Notes under the pieces: model-generated
Database searches by the model: none
The model's input: the letters and a program-made list of their open reading frames with translations, nothing else
What the model was told of the DNA's origin: nothing
In this document: piece after piece, positions 5,444 through 14,339 of the stretch
Layout: every line of letters starts with the position of its first letter
Numbering within the stretch: position 1 is the stretch's first letter
DNA from: Nitrospira sp.
GTDB lineage: Bacteria; Nitrospirota; Nitrospiria; Nitrospirales; Nitrospiraceae
Assembly: GCA_025935475.1 (NCBI GenBank)
Contig: JAICVE010000007.1
Location: forward strand, 1-19,569
Direction: 5' to 3'
Length of the DNA: 19,569 nucleotides
Translations under genes and position numbers: made by a program

Positions 5444-7972
5444 CTATTCACGCCAGCGATCGATCAACCGGTCCCAATTGAGCCGTTCGCACGCCCACAG
5501 GCAACCCGGGAACGGCACGCGCTGCGCCTGTTGCTCGCGGGCGCGGTGCAACTGAAGGCCCGGCGCCGAGACCCGTCCTGTCACCAAAATTCCGCCGTCT
5601 CGATCCGTTCGAAACGTTGAAATCCCGCGCTTAGCATAGGCCTGCAACACGCTTGGGGCTGGGTGTCCATACGCATTATGCCGCCCAACCGAGATCACCA
5701 CATACTGGGGATTCACTCGCTCCAGCCATTCAGGCTGTAAGGAGCTCGCTGCGCCGTGATGTGGAGCCTTCACGAGATCCACTCGTGCCGACTCCTCTTC
5801 TCGGTTCATCCTGATCAATGCATCCTGTTCGACGTCGGCGGTAAACAGCACCCTGTGAGGCCCACAGGTAAGGGACGTGACAATCGATCGGTTGTTTAGC
5901 TTATGACCTTCCTGTCTGCGGCCTCCCCGCTCTTGATGAAATCCGGTTTCTGGCGGAGGATTTAACACCGCGAGCTGACAGAGGCCGAGCGTAATGACGT
6001 CTCGCCCTTGCCGGGCAATGTGTTCGGTCAACCCCCGTTCCGTCAGCGCCGCTTGGAGGCGCTGGTAAAAAGGCTCCTCGCGCACATCACCGGTGCCCCA
6101 GAATTGCTGCACGGTAAAATGCCGCAGGACATAGGTCAAGCCGCCGACGTGATCGAGTTGAGGGTGCGTCGCAACGACATAGTCAATCGTCTGAATCCCG
6201 CGGTTCCATAGATATGGCGCGACGACGCCCCGGCCCATGTCGAACCGCTCGTAACTGGCACCACCGTCGATCAACACCACCTCACCGCCAGGCAGTTCGA
6301 GCACCGCACTATCGCCTTGTGCGACATCGAGGAAGGTAATCCGGAAACGGTCGCCATCGAGCAAGAGTCTGGGCGACCACATCCACCAGCCGAATAGCAA
6401 GACGAGGCCGGTTCCTGCAATCCATACCGTACGTCTTCGGGTGGATCCGCTCCACAGGGCTGCTAGGCAGGCATAGAACATCAGGAGGCTCGGCAGCGAC
6501 GGCGCAGCGAGGTGCCACTCGCTGCCCGGCAATCGCGACAGACCGGCGAGAATGGCGACGAAGCGGTCCATCAACCCCTGGATTGCCGCTGCAAACGGTA
6601 ATCCCCCTCCCTCCGTGCCGCCATGGGAAAGAGCCGCAAGGAGTCCCATGGGCACCAGCACGCCGCCCATAAATGGGACCGCGGCCAGATTCGTCGCGAG
6701 TCCCAACCACGACACCTGGTTGAAGTAGAAGGCCACCAGCGGAATCGTGGTCACGGTCACGAGAGCACTCATGGCAAGCGCGTCCATTCCCCACTGCCTT
6801 GCCCGCGAGAGTCTGGACGGCTTGATGTCCTCCTCTTCTTGGACCCCTGTCGATTGCGCCAGCCGCCAGCCGATGGCACACACGGACAAGAAGGAGAGCT
6901 GAAACGAAATGTCATAGATGACCTGCGGGTCCTGCAGGACGATCGCCAAGGCTGCGGCCGCAAGCGCGTGGAACATGCGCTGTTCACACCCAAGCCATTT
7001 TGCGAGCAGCGCGACGAATACCATCACAAGCGATCGAACGGTCGCCACTTCCGCTCCGGCGAGACAGGCATAGGCGGTTGCCGGGAAGAGCGTGGCAGCG
7101 GCGGCGAGTCTCGTGGGTGTGATCCGACGGGACATTCCCAGGAGCCACGAAGTCGGAAGCCACAGGAGACAGTGCTTGATCGCAGTGAACGAGAGCAGTG
7201 CGACCAAACCCAAATGGCTGCCTGAAATCGATAACAGATGCACGGTACCAGTGATCATGAATTGATCGCGCACGTCGGGATCGAGGTAGCCCCGTTCTCC
7301 GATCACAATGCCGAGAAAAAGACCCAGTGCAGGCTGCTCGAGACTTTGAAGCGCGGAGAGCCGTATGGCATCCCGCCATCGGTCGAATTGATTCCACAGC
7401 CGCCAGCGCAGACTCTCTCGGCCCGATTCCAGCACCTCAACGGCTTCGAGGCCGTTCACCGTCGCCACGGCATCGATGCCCTGCCGCTCCAGATAGGCCG
7501 CATAATTGAAGCCGCCTGGATTTAAAGAACCGGTCGGGACTCGCAATTTCGCTCGAGCCGCAATCCGATCTCCTTGGAAAAGACGCCGGTCGGACGCACG
7601 CCAGGTCAACCGGACAATGAGCGGGCGACCGCCGTCTTCCGCGTCGCACTGCACGACGACCGTCATACGGCCTGGGGAGTATTGGACCGGTGCAATCACG
7701 CGTCCGGTGCACGATTGAAACGATTCAGGCTCGGGTTCGTGGATTGCCGCCTTGGAATGTCCTTCGACCGCCAGGAACCAATACAGAATGCCGCACAAGA
7801 GACAACCGAACGAGGCCGTCGCCGTCATGGCAGTGATCCGCGCTTTGGCTTCCGACAGGGTGAGGCCAGCCCCGAAGACGCAGAGAAGGAGAGCGACGGA
7901 CAGCGGGTAATAGGGAATGAGCGACCCCAGCGCAAGACCGCAGATGAAGGCGAGCGTCAGGAAGGGCAGCAT
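5444..7972 (-). CDS. comEC: ComEC/Rec2 family DNA-uptake channel
   Basis: An inner-membrane protein that moves single-stranded DNA into the cell during natural transformation. The 842 residues match full-length ComEC. Two N-terminal membrane segments (starting LPFLTLAFICGLALG) precede a DUF4131-like periplasmic/OB-type region. A multi-helix competence domain follows in about 220-500, containing HLLSISGSHLGL, and a C-terminal metallo-beta-lactamase-like domain. In that last domain the metal motif reads ATHPQLDHVGG (first His at 603), with FTADVEQDAL and APHHGAASS (HHG at 738-740) further on. These ligands suggest an intact nuclease-like domain. The frame is open to a TTG at 7999, but the ATG at 7972 starts directly at the first membrane helix and is preferred. 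It follows glmM by 44 bases. Confidence 0.92.
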   Translation of the reverse strand: MLPFLTLAFICGLALGSLIPYYPLSVALLLCVFGAGLTLSEAKARITAMTATASFGCLLCGILYWFLAVEGHSKAAIHEPEPESFQSCTGRVIAPVQYSPGRMTVVVQCDAEDGGRPLIVRLTWRASDRRLFQGDRIAARAKLRVPTGSLNPGGFNYAAYLERQGIDAVATVNGLEAVEVLESGRESLRWRLWNQFDRWRDAIRLSALQSLEQPALGLFLGIVIGERGYLDPDVRDQFMITGTVHLLSISGSHLGLVALLSFTAIKHCLLWLPTSWLLGMSRRITPTRLAAAATLFPATAYACLAGAEVATVRSLVMVFVALLAKWLGCEQRMFHALAAAALAIVLQDPQVIYDISFQLSFLSVCAIGWRLAQSTGVQEEEDIKPSRLSRARQWGMDALAMSALVTVTTIPLVAFYFNQVSWLGLATNLAAVPFMGGVLVPMGLLAALSHGGTEGGGLPFAAAIQGLMDRFVAILAGLSRLPGSEWHLAAPSLPSLLMFYACLAALWSGSTRRRTVWIAGTGLVLLFGWWMWSPRLLLDGDRFRITFLDVAQGDSAVLELPGGEVVLIDGGASYERFDMGRGVVAPYLWNRGIQTIDYVVATHPQLDHVGGLTYVLRHFTVQQFWGTGDVREEPFYQRLQAALTERGLTEHIARQGRDVITLGLCQLAVLNPPPETGFHQERGGRRQEGHKLNNRSIVTSLTCGPHRVLFTADVEQDALIRMNREEESARVDLVKAPHHGAASSLQPEWLERVNPQYVVISVGRHNAYGHPAPSVLQAYAKRGISTFRTDRDGGILVTGRVSAPGLQLHRAREQQAQRVPFPGCLWACERLNWDRLIDRWRE

Positions 7973-8016
7973 CGCTTCCGTTGAGCCCCGAGGCGCCAAT
8001 GTGACTGTGCAGGGAC

Positions 8017-9366
8017 CTAACTGAGGTGGGCCGTGACGATTCGTGCCAACCGATCGGCCTCTTCGCGGATGAGACTGTCGCGTTCGCCTTCAATCATGAT
8101 TCGCAGCAAGGGCTCGGTGCCGGAATACCGGACGAGCACGCGGCCGCTGCCGTTGAAACGCCGCTCGCTTTCGGCAATTGCCTGCTGCAGATCGGGGATG
8201 CTGTCCAAATTTGGCTTCTTCGAAACCTTGACGTTGAGCAACACCTGAGGCACCGCCGTCATGGCCTTTGCCAATTCGGAGAGCGGTTGCTCGGTTCGTT
8301 TCATGAGCGAGAGTACTTGCAGCGCGGAAATCAATCCGTCGCCGGTCGTGTTGTGGTCCAAGAAGATGAAATGGCCGGATTGCTCGCCGCCGAAATTGTA
8401 TCCGTCTGCAATCATCCGCTCGAGTAAATAGCGGTCACCGACGGCGGTCCTCAACAACGTGATGCCGGCACGGTTCAGCGCCAGTTCCAATCCGAAATTG
8501 CTCATGACTGTGCCGACGACCGTCTGTTTGGCGAGAAGCCCGTGACGATTCAGGTCCAGTCCGAGCGCGGCCATGATGTGATCGCCGTTGATGATATCGC
8601 CTTGCTCGCAGACGAAAATCGCGCGGTCGGCATCGCCGTCCAAGGCAATCCCGAGATCCGCACCGAATTCTTTCACGGCGCGCTGAAGCAGCGCAGGATG
8701 GACTGCGCCGCACCCTGCGTTGATGTTCATGCCATCAGGCTTATTACCAATGACATCGACCTTGGCACCCAATTCGCGGAGCACGGTCGGAGCCACCTTG
8801 TACGCCGCGCCGTTGGCACAGTCCACCACGAGTTTGATGCCTTGGAAATCCAGATCTCTGGGCAGTGACCGTTTCACAAATTCAATGTAGCGCCCTTCAG
8901 CGTCGTCAATACGAAATGCCTTCCCAATCGCGTCGGCTGTCGGACGAAGATGCGCGATCTCATTCGAGACGATCAGTTCTTCGATCCTCGCTTCGATTTC
9001 ATCTGGCAGCTTGAGACCATCGTTGGAGAAAAATTTGATGCCATTGTCCTGATACGGATTATGCGAGGCGGAAATCATTACACCGGCGTCGGCCCGCAGG
9101 CTTCGCGCCAAAAAAGCGATTGCCGGTGTCGGCATCGGACCGACGAGAAGCACGTCAACGCCCATGGAGCAGATGCCCGACATCAAGGCGGCTTCGAGCA
9201 TATAACCGGAGACTCTCGTATCCTTCCCGATGACGATCTGATGACGCCCCGCCCTGCGAATAAAAATATGTGCGGCGGCACGCCCCAACTGCATCGCTGT
9301 TTCGCTGGTCATCGGTTCGAGATTCGCCGTGCCCCGAACGCCGTCGGTACCGAAGAGCTTACGCAT
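8017..9366 (-). CDS. glmM: Phosphoglucosamine mutase
   Basis: Interconverts glucosamine-6-phosphate and glucosamine-1-phosphate, the step before UDP-GlcNAc in peptidoglycan and lipopolysaccharide synthesis. 449 residues, the family norm. It starts RKLFGTDGVRG. The phosphoserine is S101 in MISASHNPYQDNG, the Mg-binding loop is DGDADRAIF, the sugar-binding loop is GGEQSGHF, and the C-terminal phosphate-binding loop is VRYSGTEPLLRIM. The open frame runs 16 codons further upstream, but the ATG at 9366 fits homologues and overlaps the folP stop by eight bases. folP-glmM adjacency downstream of ftsH is a conserved arrangement in many bacteria. Confidence 0.97.
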   Translation of the reverse strand: MRKLFGTDGVRGTANLEPMTSETAMQLGRAAAHIFIRRAGRHQIVIGKDTRVSGYMLEAALMSGICSMGVDVLLVGPMPTPAIAFLARSLRADAGVMISASHNPYQDNGIKFFSNDGLKLPDEIEARIEELIVSNEIAHLRPTADAIGKAFRIDDAEGRYIEFVKRSLPRDLDFQGIKLVVDCANGAAYKVAPTVLRELGAKVDVIGNKPDGMNINAGCGAVHPALLQRAVKEFGADLGIALDGDADRAIFVCEQGDIINGDHIMAALGLDLNRHGLLAKQTVVGTVMSNFGLELALNRAGITLLRTAVGDRYLLERMIADGYNFGGEQSGHFIFLDHNTTGDGLISALQVLSLMKRTEQPLSELAKAMTAVPQVLLNVKVSKKPNLDSIPDLQQAIAESERRFNGSGRVLVRYSGTEPLLRIMIEGERDSLIREEADRLARIVTAHLS

Positions 9367-10231
9367 GTTGTTCTCGCACTCCAGCGGATATTCGCCGCGC
9401 AATCGCGACCGCAACCTTGGCGACGTCTTTCATGGGCCCGACATCGTGCACACGAAGGATGTTCGCGCCCTGCTCGACCGCCAGGGCGACGACGCCTGCG
9501 GTCCCCCATCCACGCGCCTCCACGGATTGATCCGTCAGCTGTCCGATGAATCCTTTTCTCGATGGACCAACCAGCAGAGGGTACCCCAATTCCGCGATGA
9601 CACGAAGATTCGCGAGGAGATCAAGATTATGGCCAAGGGTTTTGCCGAAGCCAATGCCGGGATCCACCACGATCCTGTCCCTCGCCACCCCGTGGTCGAC
9701 TGCGTAGCGTACTCGTTCGGCCAGAAACTGTGCGACCTCCCCGACCACGTCGTCGTAGCGGGGCGCGTGCTGCATGATGTCAGGAGTCCCTTGCATGTGC
9801 ATCAACACAAGAGCGACGCCGGCTTGCGCAACGACACCGACCATGGCGCTGTCGCCGCGCAAGGCCGTGACGTCGTTGACCATGATGGCGCCCGCGTCGA
9901 TCGCAGCCTTGGCCACCTCCGCTTTCGAAGTATCGACTGAAATGGGAACGGACACGGCCTTCGCCACCGCCGCGACAACGGGCACAAGCCGACGGCGTTC
10001 TTCCTGTTCATCAACAGGGAGCGCACCAGGTCTGGTCGATTCGGCGCCGATATCCAACAGATCGGCGCCTTCTTCGACCAGACGCAACGCATGGGCAACC
10101 GCACGCTGAGGATCGCAAAACCGCCCCCCGTCAAAAAAGGAGTCCGGGGTCACGTTGACAATGCCCATCAACAACGGGCGCTCAAGACGAAGACGCTGTC
10201 CTTTGAGCTGGAATTCCATCGGTGTGACCAT
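9359..10231 (-). CDS. folP: Dihydropteroate synthase
   Basis: Condenses p-aminobenzoate with dihydropterin pyrophosphate in folate synthesis; it is the sulfonamide target. TIM-barrel signatures appear in order: MGIVNVTPDSFFDGG, DIGAESTRPGA, PISVDTSKAEV, MVNDVTALRGD, VVDPGIGFGKTLGHN, LVGPSRKGFIG and, near the end, LRVHDV. With the ATG at 10231 it has 290 residues; the frame continues up to a GTG at 10300 (313 residues). That extension runs through two inverted repeats that look like leader sequence rather than protein, and has no Shine-Dalgarno sequence, so the shorter start is preferred. An ATG at 10219 is another option. It is separated from ftsH by 189 bases. Confidence 0.95.
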   Translation of the reverse strand: MVTPMEFQLKGQRLRLERPLLMGIVNVTPDSFFDGGRFCDPQRAVAHALRLVEEGADLLDIGAESTRPGALPVDEQEERRRLVPVVAAVAKAVSVPISVDTSKAEVAKAAIDAGAIMVNDVTALRGDSAMVGVVAQAGVALVLMHMQGTPDIMQHAPRYDDVVGEVAQFLAERVRYAVDHGVARDRIVVDPGIGFGKTLGHNLDLLANLRVIAELGYPLLVGPSRKGFIGQLTDQSVEARGWGTAGVVALAVEQGANILRVHDVGPMKDVAKVAVAIARRISAGVREQHA

Positions 10232-10252
10232 GTCTTCACAACACGGCAGCAC

Positions 10253-10290
10253 TGTATCCCCTGTGGGGATCAAGATACAATCCTGTATCC
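10253..10290. repeat. Two adjacent inverted repeats in the folP leader
   Basis: Reading the plus strand, ATCCCC-TGT-GGGGAT occupies 10256-10270 and GATACA-ATCC-TGTATC occupies 10274-10289, only three bases apart. The hexamer TGTATC (or its complement) occurs three times in 38 bases. In minus-strand RNA they would form two short stems just ahead of the folP ATG at 10231. They may be operator half-sites or leader hairpins; no known family is recognised. Confidence 0.4.
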
Positions 10291-10333
10291 AGTCTGACAC
10301 GCGTGTCGTGGCGCTATCTGCTTGAAATACCGC

Positions 10334-10356
10334 AAAAGAGACGGGAACCGCCTCTT
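10334..10356 (-). terminator. Weak terminator-like hairpin after ftsH
   Basis: On the minus strand AAGAGGCG pairs with CGTCTCTT (eight pairs with one G-U) around a five-base loop, followed by two further T residues and then GCGG. It lies about 65 bases after the ftsH stop. The short T tract makes it at best a partial terminator that would let some transcripts continue into folP. Confidence 0.3.
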
Positions 10357-10420
10357 CCGTTGATACGACGTACGATCCTCTGCAACTCCAGTGCCCTGAA
10401 GTCGCAGCGTTTCGCAGCCA

Positions 10421-12232
10421 TCAGGCAGGGACTGTCTGCGGGGAACTCTGCATCAAGATCTGATCGATCTCCGGGGCATCGAGCACTTCTTTCTCCAGAA
10501 GGGCTTCCGCCAGAGCCTTGAGGCTTCTCATGTGTTCGGTGAGGAGTCGCTTCGCCCGTTCGTAGTTCTCAGTGACCAGACGCTTGACCTCGAGATCGAT
10601 CTCGAGCGCGACTTGGTCGCTGAAATCCCGTTTGGTGGTGAGCTCGCGCCCAAGGAATATCTCCTCTTCCTTATGGCCGAACGTCAAGGGGCCAAGCTTT
10701 TCACTCATTCCCCATTCACACACCATTTTTCTGGCGAGATCCGTTGCGCGCTCGATGTCGTTCCCGGCACCGGTCGTGATGTGTTTCAACACCAGTTCCT
10801 CGGCGACACGCCCGCCCATGAGAATCGCAAGGTTATTGTAGAGGAATTCCTTCGTATAGTTGTGCCGATCGTCAGTCGGCAGCTGCATGGTCACACCCAG
10901 CGCCCGTCCACGGGGAATAATCGTCACCTTGTGCACCGGATCCGTGCCGGGCAACAGCTTGGCCATGAGGGCATGACCGGCTTCATGGTAGGCGGTCGTC
11001 CGCTTCTCTTCATCGCTCAAGATCATGCTCTTGCGTTCGGCGCCCATCAGGACCTTGTCCTTGGCCATCTCGAAGTCGATGACCTCCACTTCCTTCTTGT
11101 TCTGACGGGCTGCCCACAGCGCCGCTTCGTTCACAAGATTTTCGAGGTCCGCGCCCGAGAACCCTGGGGTCCCGCGGGCGATCTTTTCCAACTCAACGTT
11201 CGCCGCAATGGGCACCTTCTTGGTGTGCACTTTGAGAATTTCGGAGCGGCCGCGCAAATCTGGACGGTTGACAACGACCTGGCGATCGAAGCGACCCGGC
11301 CGCAGCAAGGCAGGATCGAGCACGTCCGGCCGATTGGTCGCGGCGATTAAAATGACGCCTTCCGTCGTATCGAAGCCATCCATTTCCACGAGCAACTGAT
11401 TCAACGTTTGTTCACGTTCATCGTGCCCACCGCCTAGGCCGGCTCCGCGCAAGCGTCCAACCGCATCGATTTCGTCGATGAAGATAATACAGGGTGCATG
11501 CTTTTTCCCCTGCTCAAAAAGATCGCGCACGCGGGACGCCCCGACGCCGACGAACATTTCGACGAAATCCGACCCGCTGATGCTGAAGAACGGCACGCCA
11601 GCCTCCCCGGCGATCGCTTTGGCCAACAGGGTTTTTCCCGTCCCCGGTGGTCCCACGATCAACACCCCCTTGGGAATGCGTCCGCCGAGCTTCTGAAACT
11701 TGCGTGGGTCCTTCAAAAATTCGATGATTTCGAGCACCTCTTCCTTCGCTTCATCGATACCGGCCACGTCGGAAAAGGTCACTTTTTTCCGTTCTTCGGT
11801 CAGCATCCGCGCCCGGCTCTTGCCGAATGACAAGGCCTTGTTGCCGCCGATCTGCATCTGGCGCATCAAGAAGAACCACAGGCCCAAGAAAAGAACGAAC
11901 GGCCCCCAGGTGACGAGGAAGGTAATGTACCAGGGGCTTTCGTCAGGCGGCTTGGCTTCAATCTGCACGCCCTTTTCGCGCAGGACCTTCACGAAATCGG
12001 GATATTCCGCGGTAAACGTCCGGATGCGGGTTTTGTCCTTGAGGACGGCACTCACGTGATTGGACTTAATGATGACTTTTTCGATGTCCCCTTTGTCGAG
12101 TTTCGCCATGAAGTCGCTGAAAATGACTTCCTCTTCTGGCGCATGGGTCGGCACGCTGAACAGGTTGAACAGCAAGATCATGAATAGGCCGACAACGACC
12201 CAGAAGAGCAGATTTTTTGCCCGGGAATTCAT
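10421..12232 (-). CDS. ftsH: ATP-dependent zinc metalloprotease FtsH
   Basis: A membrane-anchored AAA+ protease that degrades misfolded membrane proteins and regulatory substrates. 603 residues. Two transmembrane helices (about 8-26 and 103-123) flank a periplasmic domain. The AAA domain has Walker A GPPGTGKT (194-201), Walker B CIIFIDEID (248-256) and the second region of homology ATNRPDVLDPALLRPGRFDR (298-317). The pore loop is in the stretch around MFVGVGASRVRD. The zinc site HEAGH is at 416-420 and the later aspartate ligand in TGAGNDIERAT. The ATG at 12232 has AAGGAG six bases upstream. It lies 98 bases after hpt with a likely promoter of its own. Confidence 0.98.
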   Translation of the reverse strand: MNSRAKNLLFWVVVGLFMILLFNLFSVPTHAPEEEVIFSDFMAKLDKGDIEKVIIKSNHVSAVLKDKTRIRTFTAEYPDFVKVLREKGVQIEAKPPDESPWYITFLVTWGPFVLFLGLWFFLMRQMQIGGNKALSFGKSRARMLTEERKKVTFSDVAGIDEAKEEVLEIIEFLKDPRKFQKLGGRIPKGVLIVGPPGTGKTLLAKAIAGEAGVPFFSISGSDFVEMFVGVGASRVRDLFEQGKKHAPCIIFIDEIDAVGRLRGAGLGGGHDEREQTLNQLLVEMDGFDTTEGVILIAATNRPDVLDPALLRPGRFDRQVVVNRPDLRGRSEILKVHTKKVPIAANVELEKIARGTPGFSGADLENLVNEAALWAARQNKKEVEVIDFEMAKDKVLMGAERKSMILSDEEKRTTAYHEAGHALMAKLLPGTDPVHKVTIIPRGRALGVTMQLPTDDRHNYTKEFLYNNLAILMGGRVAEELVLKHITTGAGNDIERATDLARKMVCEWGMSEKLGPLTFGHKEEEIFLGRELTTKRDFSDQVALEIDLEVKRLVTENYERAKRLLTEHMRSLKALAEALLEKEVLDAPEIDQILMQSSPQTVPA

Positions 12233-12261
12233 CCAATACTCCTTATGGGAGGTCCCCTTAA

Positions 12262-12281
12262 CTCGCGAGGAAATCCGCGAG
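12262..12281 (-). repeat. Stem-loop in the ftsH leader
   Basis: CTCGCG and CGCGAG form a perfect six-pair GC-rich stem with an eight-base loop, about 30 bases before the ftsH start. If transcription starts near 12283 from the promoter called at 12290-12319, this stem would lie at the very 5' end of the mRNA, a position that often protects transcripts. It is not followed by a T run, so it does not look like a terminator for hpt. Confidence 0.4.
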
Positions 12282-12289
12282 CTTGAGTG

Positions 12290-12319
12290 ATGTTACCACA
12301 GGCCTCTTCGGACTGACAA
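12290..12319 (-). promoter_or_regulatory. Possible sigma-70 type promoter of ftsH
   Basis: On the minus strand a -35 TTGTCA (12314-12319, one mismatch to TTGACA) and a -10 TAACAT (12290-12295, two mismatches) are spaced by 18 bases, within the hpt-ftsH gap. The start site would be near 12283. The match is moderate. Its location, in the only sizeable gap of this gene block, is the main support. Confidence 0.4.
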
Positions 12320-12330
12320 CCTCGTCCTGT

Positions 12331-12870
12331 CTATTCCTGATCACCGTCCATATCGAGGACGGCCAGGTAGGGAAGGTTCCGGTATTTCTGTTGATAATCA
12401 AGCCCGTATCCGACCACGTATTGATTGGGGATTTTAAAGCCGATGTAATCGAGCGCCACGTCGATCGTGCGCCGCTCCGGCTTGCTCAGGAGAGTGCAGA
12501 CCTTGATGGATTTCGGCTTGTGTTTGGTGAGGGTCTTGATCAAGTACTGAACGGTCAACCCGGAGTCGACGATATCCTCCACCAGCAGGACGTCCTTTCC
12601 TTTGATGTCCTCGGTGAGCTCGGTGATCACTTTCACCTTTCCCGAAGTCTTGGATTGCCCGCCGTAACTCGCCACGATCAAAAAATCCACCCGCATCGGA
12701 ATGCGGATAGCTCGCGCCAAGTCCGCATAAAATGCGTAGGCCCCTTTCAAGACCCCGACGAGAACGAGATCCTTGCCGGTGTAGTCATTCGCAATTTGTT
12801 TACCAAGTTCCTTGATGCGTGCACGCATTTCCTCCTGCGTGACGATCGGCCGTCCGAATATCCGCTCCAT
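12331..12870 (-). CDS. hpt: Hypoxanthine phosphoribosyltransferase
   Basis: Salvages hypoxanthine (and usually guanine) to IMP/GMP using PRPP. With the ATG at 12870 it has 179 residues, typical for the family. The PRPP-binding motif is LLVEDIVDSGLTVQYL (about 95-110). Also seen are VLKGAYAFYADLARAI, the flexible-loop sequence FLIVASYGGQSKTSG, and the late base-binding region YVVGYGLDY. The frame extends 18 codons upstream, but that part lies within the end of tilS; the chosen ATG is two bases after the tilS stop, with AAGGAG upstream. tilS-hpt-ftsH is a widely conserved order. Confidence 0.95.
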   Translation of the reverse strand: MERIFGRPIVTQEEMRARIKELGKQIANDYTGKDLVLVGVLKGAYAFYADLARAIRIPMRVDFLIVASYGGQSKTSGKVKVITELTEDIKGKDVLLVEDIVDSGLTVQYLIKTLTKHKPKSIKVCTLLSKPERRTIDVALDYIGFKIPNQYVVGYGLDYQQKYRNLPYLAVLDMDGDQE

Positions 12871-12872
12871 CC

Positions 12873-14339
12873 CTATTCGGCTCCTTCGCGTTCCCCCTGT
12901 GAGTACACCGTGGCGACGAGACAACGGGACGTGTGCTTGCGCGCCACAAACCGTTCATCTTCCCGTTGTCCGACCACCCAGAGAATCCCTTCGGGCGAGG
13001 CGAGGAGCGGGATCCGCGTCCGTTCCTCCCGAGTCAACTTCGAATCGGTGAAAAAATCCTGCAACTTCTTGCTTTTTCCGCGCATGCCTCGCGGATGAAT
13101 GCGGTCGCCGGCCTGCCACGGCCTCAGCACGAGCGGCGCCGATAGACGAGCCATGTCAAACACGGCGCGCTCGCGCGTCCGATGTTTGAGCAACGGCTCT
13201 GCCGCCTGTCTCGTCATCTCTTGTACATGAATTTCCTGCCCGGTGCCAGGCCAATACACGGTAGATGGGACGAGCACGGGCACCGGCCCTGCCACAGGAA
13301 TGGCCGGCCGGCGGTCTGACGCCTGGTCTTGTCCCTTCGGCCTGATGACGACCATCCGTTCCCGGTCTCGGATGATGTCGGCCCCGCGCAGCGACACTCG
13401 TCGACCCTTTGATTTTCCCGACAGGAAGCGCAGCACGCTTTCGACCACGCGTAAGCTGGGAGCCCGCAGCTCACGATCCGTGCTTTTGAGAATGTGTCGA
13501 ACGAGACGGCGCTTGAGCGCATCGGGAAGGACATCCACAGCCTGGCGCTCGAAGCGCTGTTCTCCCTTGGCGTCCACCGTGATCAACGACCGGTACAGTT
13601 CATCCACCACCTGCTCAAGGTACGCATCATCGGTCCGCAGAATATCGGCCTGCCGCTCCAGCAATCGCACAATGCCTGGCGTGATGTCTTCCATCACCGG
13701 CAACAGGTCCCGTCGCACCTGGTTACGACGATACAGTCCGGTGAGGTTACTGCTGTCCTGCCGGTAGGACAAGTTTTCTTGCTTCAGGTAGCTCAGTATT
13801 TCTTCACGCGTCGTCCTCAGCAAGGGGCGGGCGATGATCTTGTCCCTGATAAACGGCATGCCCGTCAGTCCTGTCAGACCGGCTCCCCGGAGCATCCACA
13901 TCAACATGGTCTCGGCTTGATCATTGGCGGTGTGACCAGTAACGATTCGATCCGCGTGAAGCTCATGAGCCAGCGATTTCATGGCCTCGTACCGCGCCCA
14001 GCGCGCAAGCTGCTGGAGCGAGGAGGCTCGACGCTGTTTCGCCAGGACCGGCCGTCTGACGACTAACGGAATGTTCCTGGCTTGGCAGAACGACGAGACG
14101 AACGTCTCATCACCGTCTGACTCGCTGCTGCGAAGTCCATAGTTAAAATGGACGACGGTCAGCTTGAGCCGCCAGGACGGCGCCAGGGTTGCCAGAAGCG
14201 ACAACAGCGCGATCGAATCTGGACCGCCGGACACCGCCAGCAGCAGGTGCTGACCGGGACTGAACAAGCGACGTTCCTGGATGGTCCTGACAACGCGGTC
14301 CAACAAGGCGGGCCGCCTGCTCGTGGTATGCGTCGTCAT
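12873..14339 (-). CDS. tilS: tRNA(Ile)-lysidine synthetase
   Basis: Attaches lysine to C34 of the CAU-anticodon tRNA-Ile, changing it from reading AUG to AUA; an essential step in most bacteria. 488 residues. The N-terminal PP-loop ATPase has SGGPDS at 37-42, then VHFNYGLR and the GHTANDQAETMLMWMLRGAG segment. A middle substrate-binding domain and the C-terminal TilS domain follow (LRPWQAGDRIHPRGMRGKSK, then KLQDFFTDSKLTREERTRIP). The ATG at 14339 overlaps the ribF stop by four bases (ATGA) and has GGAAGAGG about ten bases upstream. It is tightly linked to hpt downstream. Confidence 0.96.
   Translation of the reverse strand: MTTHTTSRRPALLDRVVRTIQERRLFSPGQHLLLAVSGGPDSIALLSLLATLAPSWRLKLTVVHFNYGLRSSESDGDETFVSSFCQARNIPLVVRRPVLAKQRRASSLQQLARWARYEAMKSLAHELHADRIVTGHTANDQAETMLMWMLRGAGLTGLTGMPFIRDKIIARPLLRTTREEILSYLKQENLSYRQDSSNLTGLYRRNQVRRDLLPVMEDITPGIVRLLERQADILRTDDAYLEQVVDELYRSLITVDAKGEQRFERQAVDVLPDALKRRLVRHILKSTDRELRAPSLRVVESVLRFLSGKSKGRRVSLRGADIIRDRERMVVIRPKGQDQASDRRPAIPVAGPVPVLVPSTVYWPGTGQEIHVQEMTRQAAEPLLKHRTRERAVFDMARLSAPLVLRPWQAGDRIHPRGMRGKSKKLQDFFTDSKLTREERTRIPLLASPEGILWVVGQREDERFVARKHTSRCLVATVYSQGEREGAE

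Noticed and set aside
10532..11350. Plus-strand open frame of 272 codons inside ftsH
   Set aside because: It runs across the AAA and protease domains of FtsH in reverse; the codon pattern supports only the minus strand.
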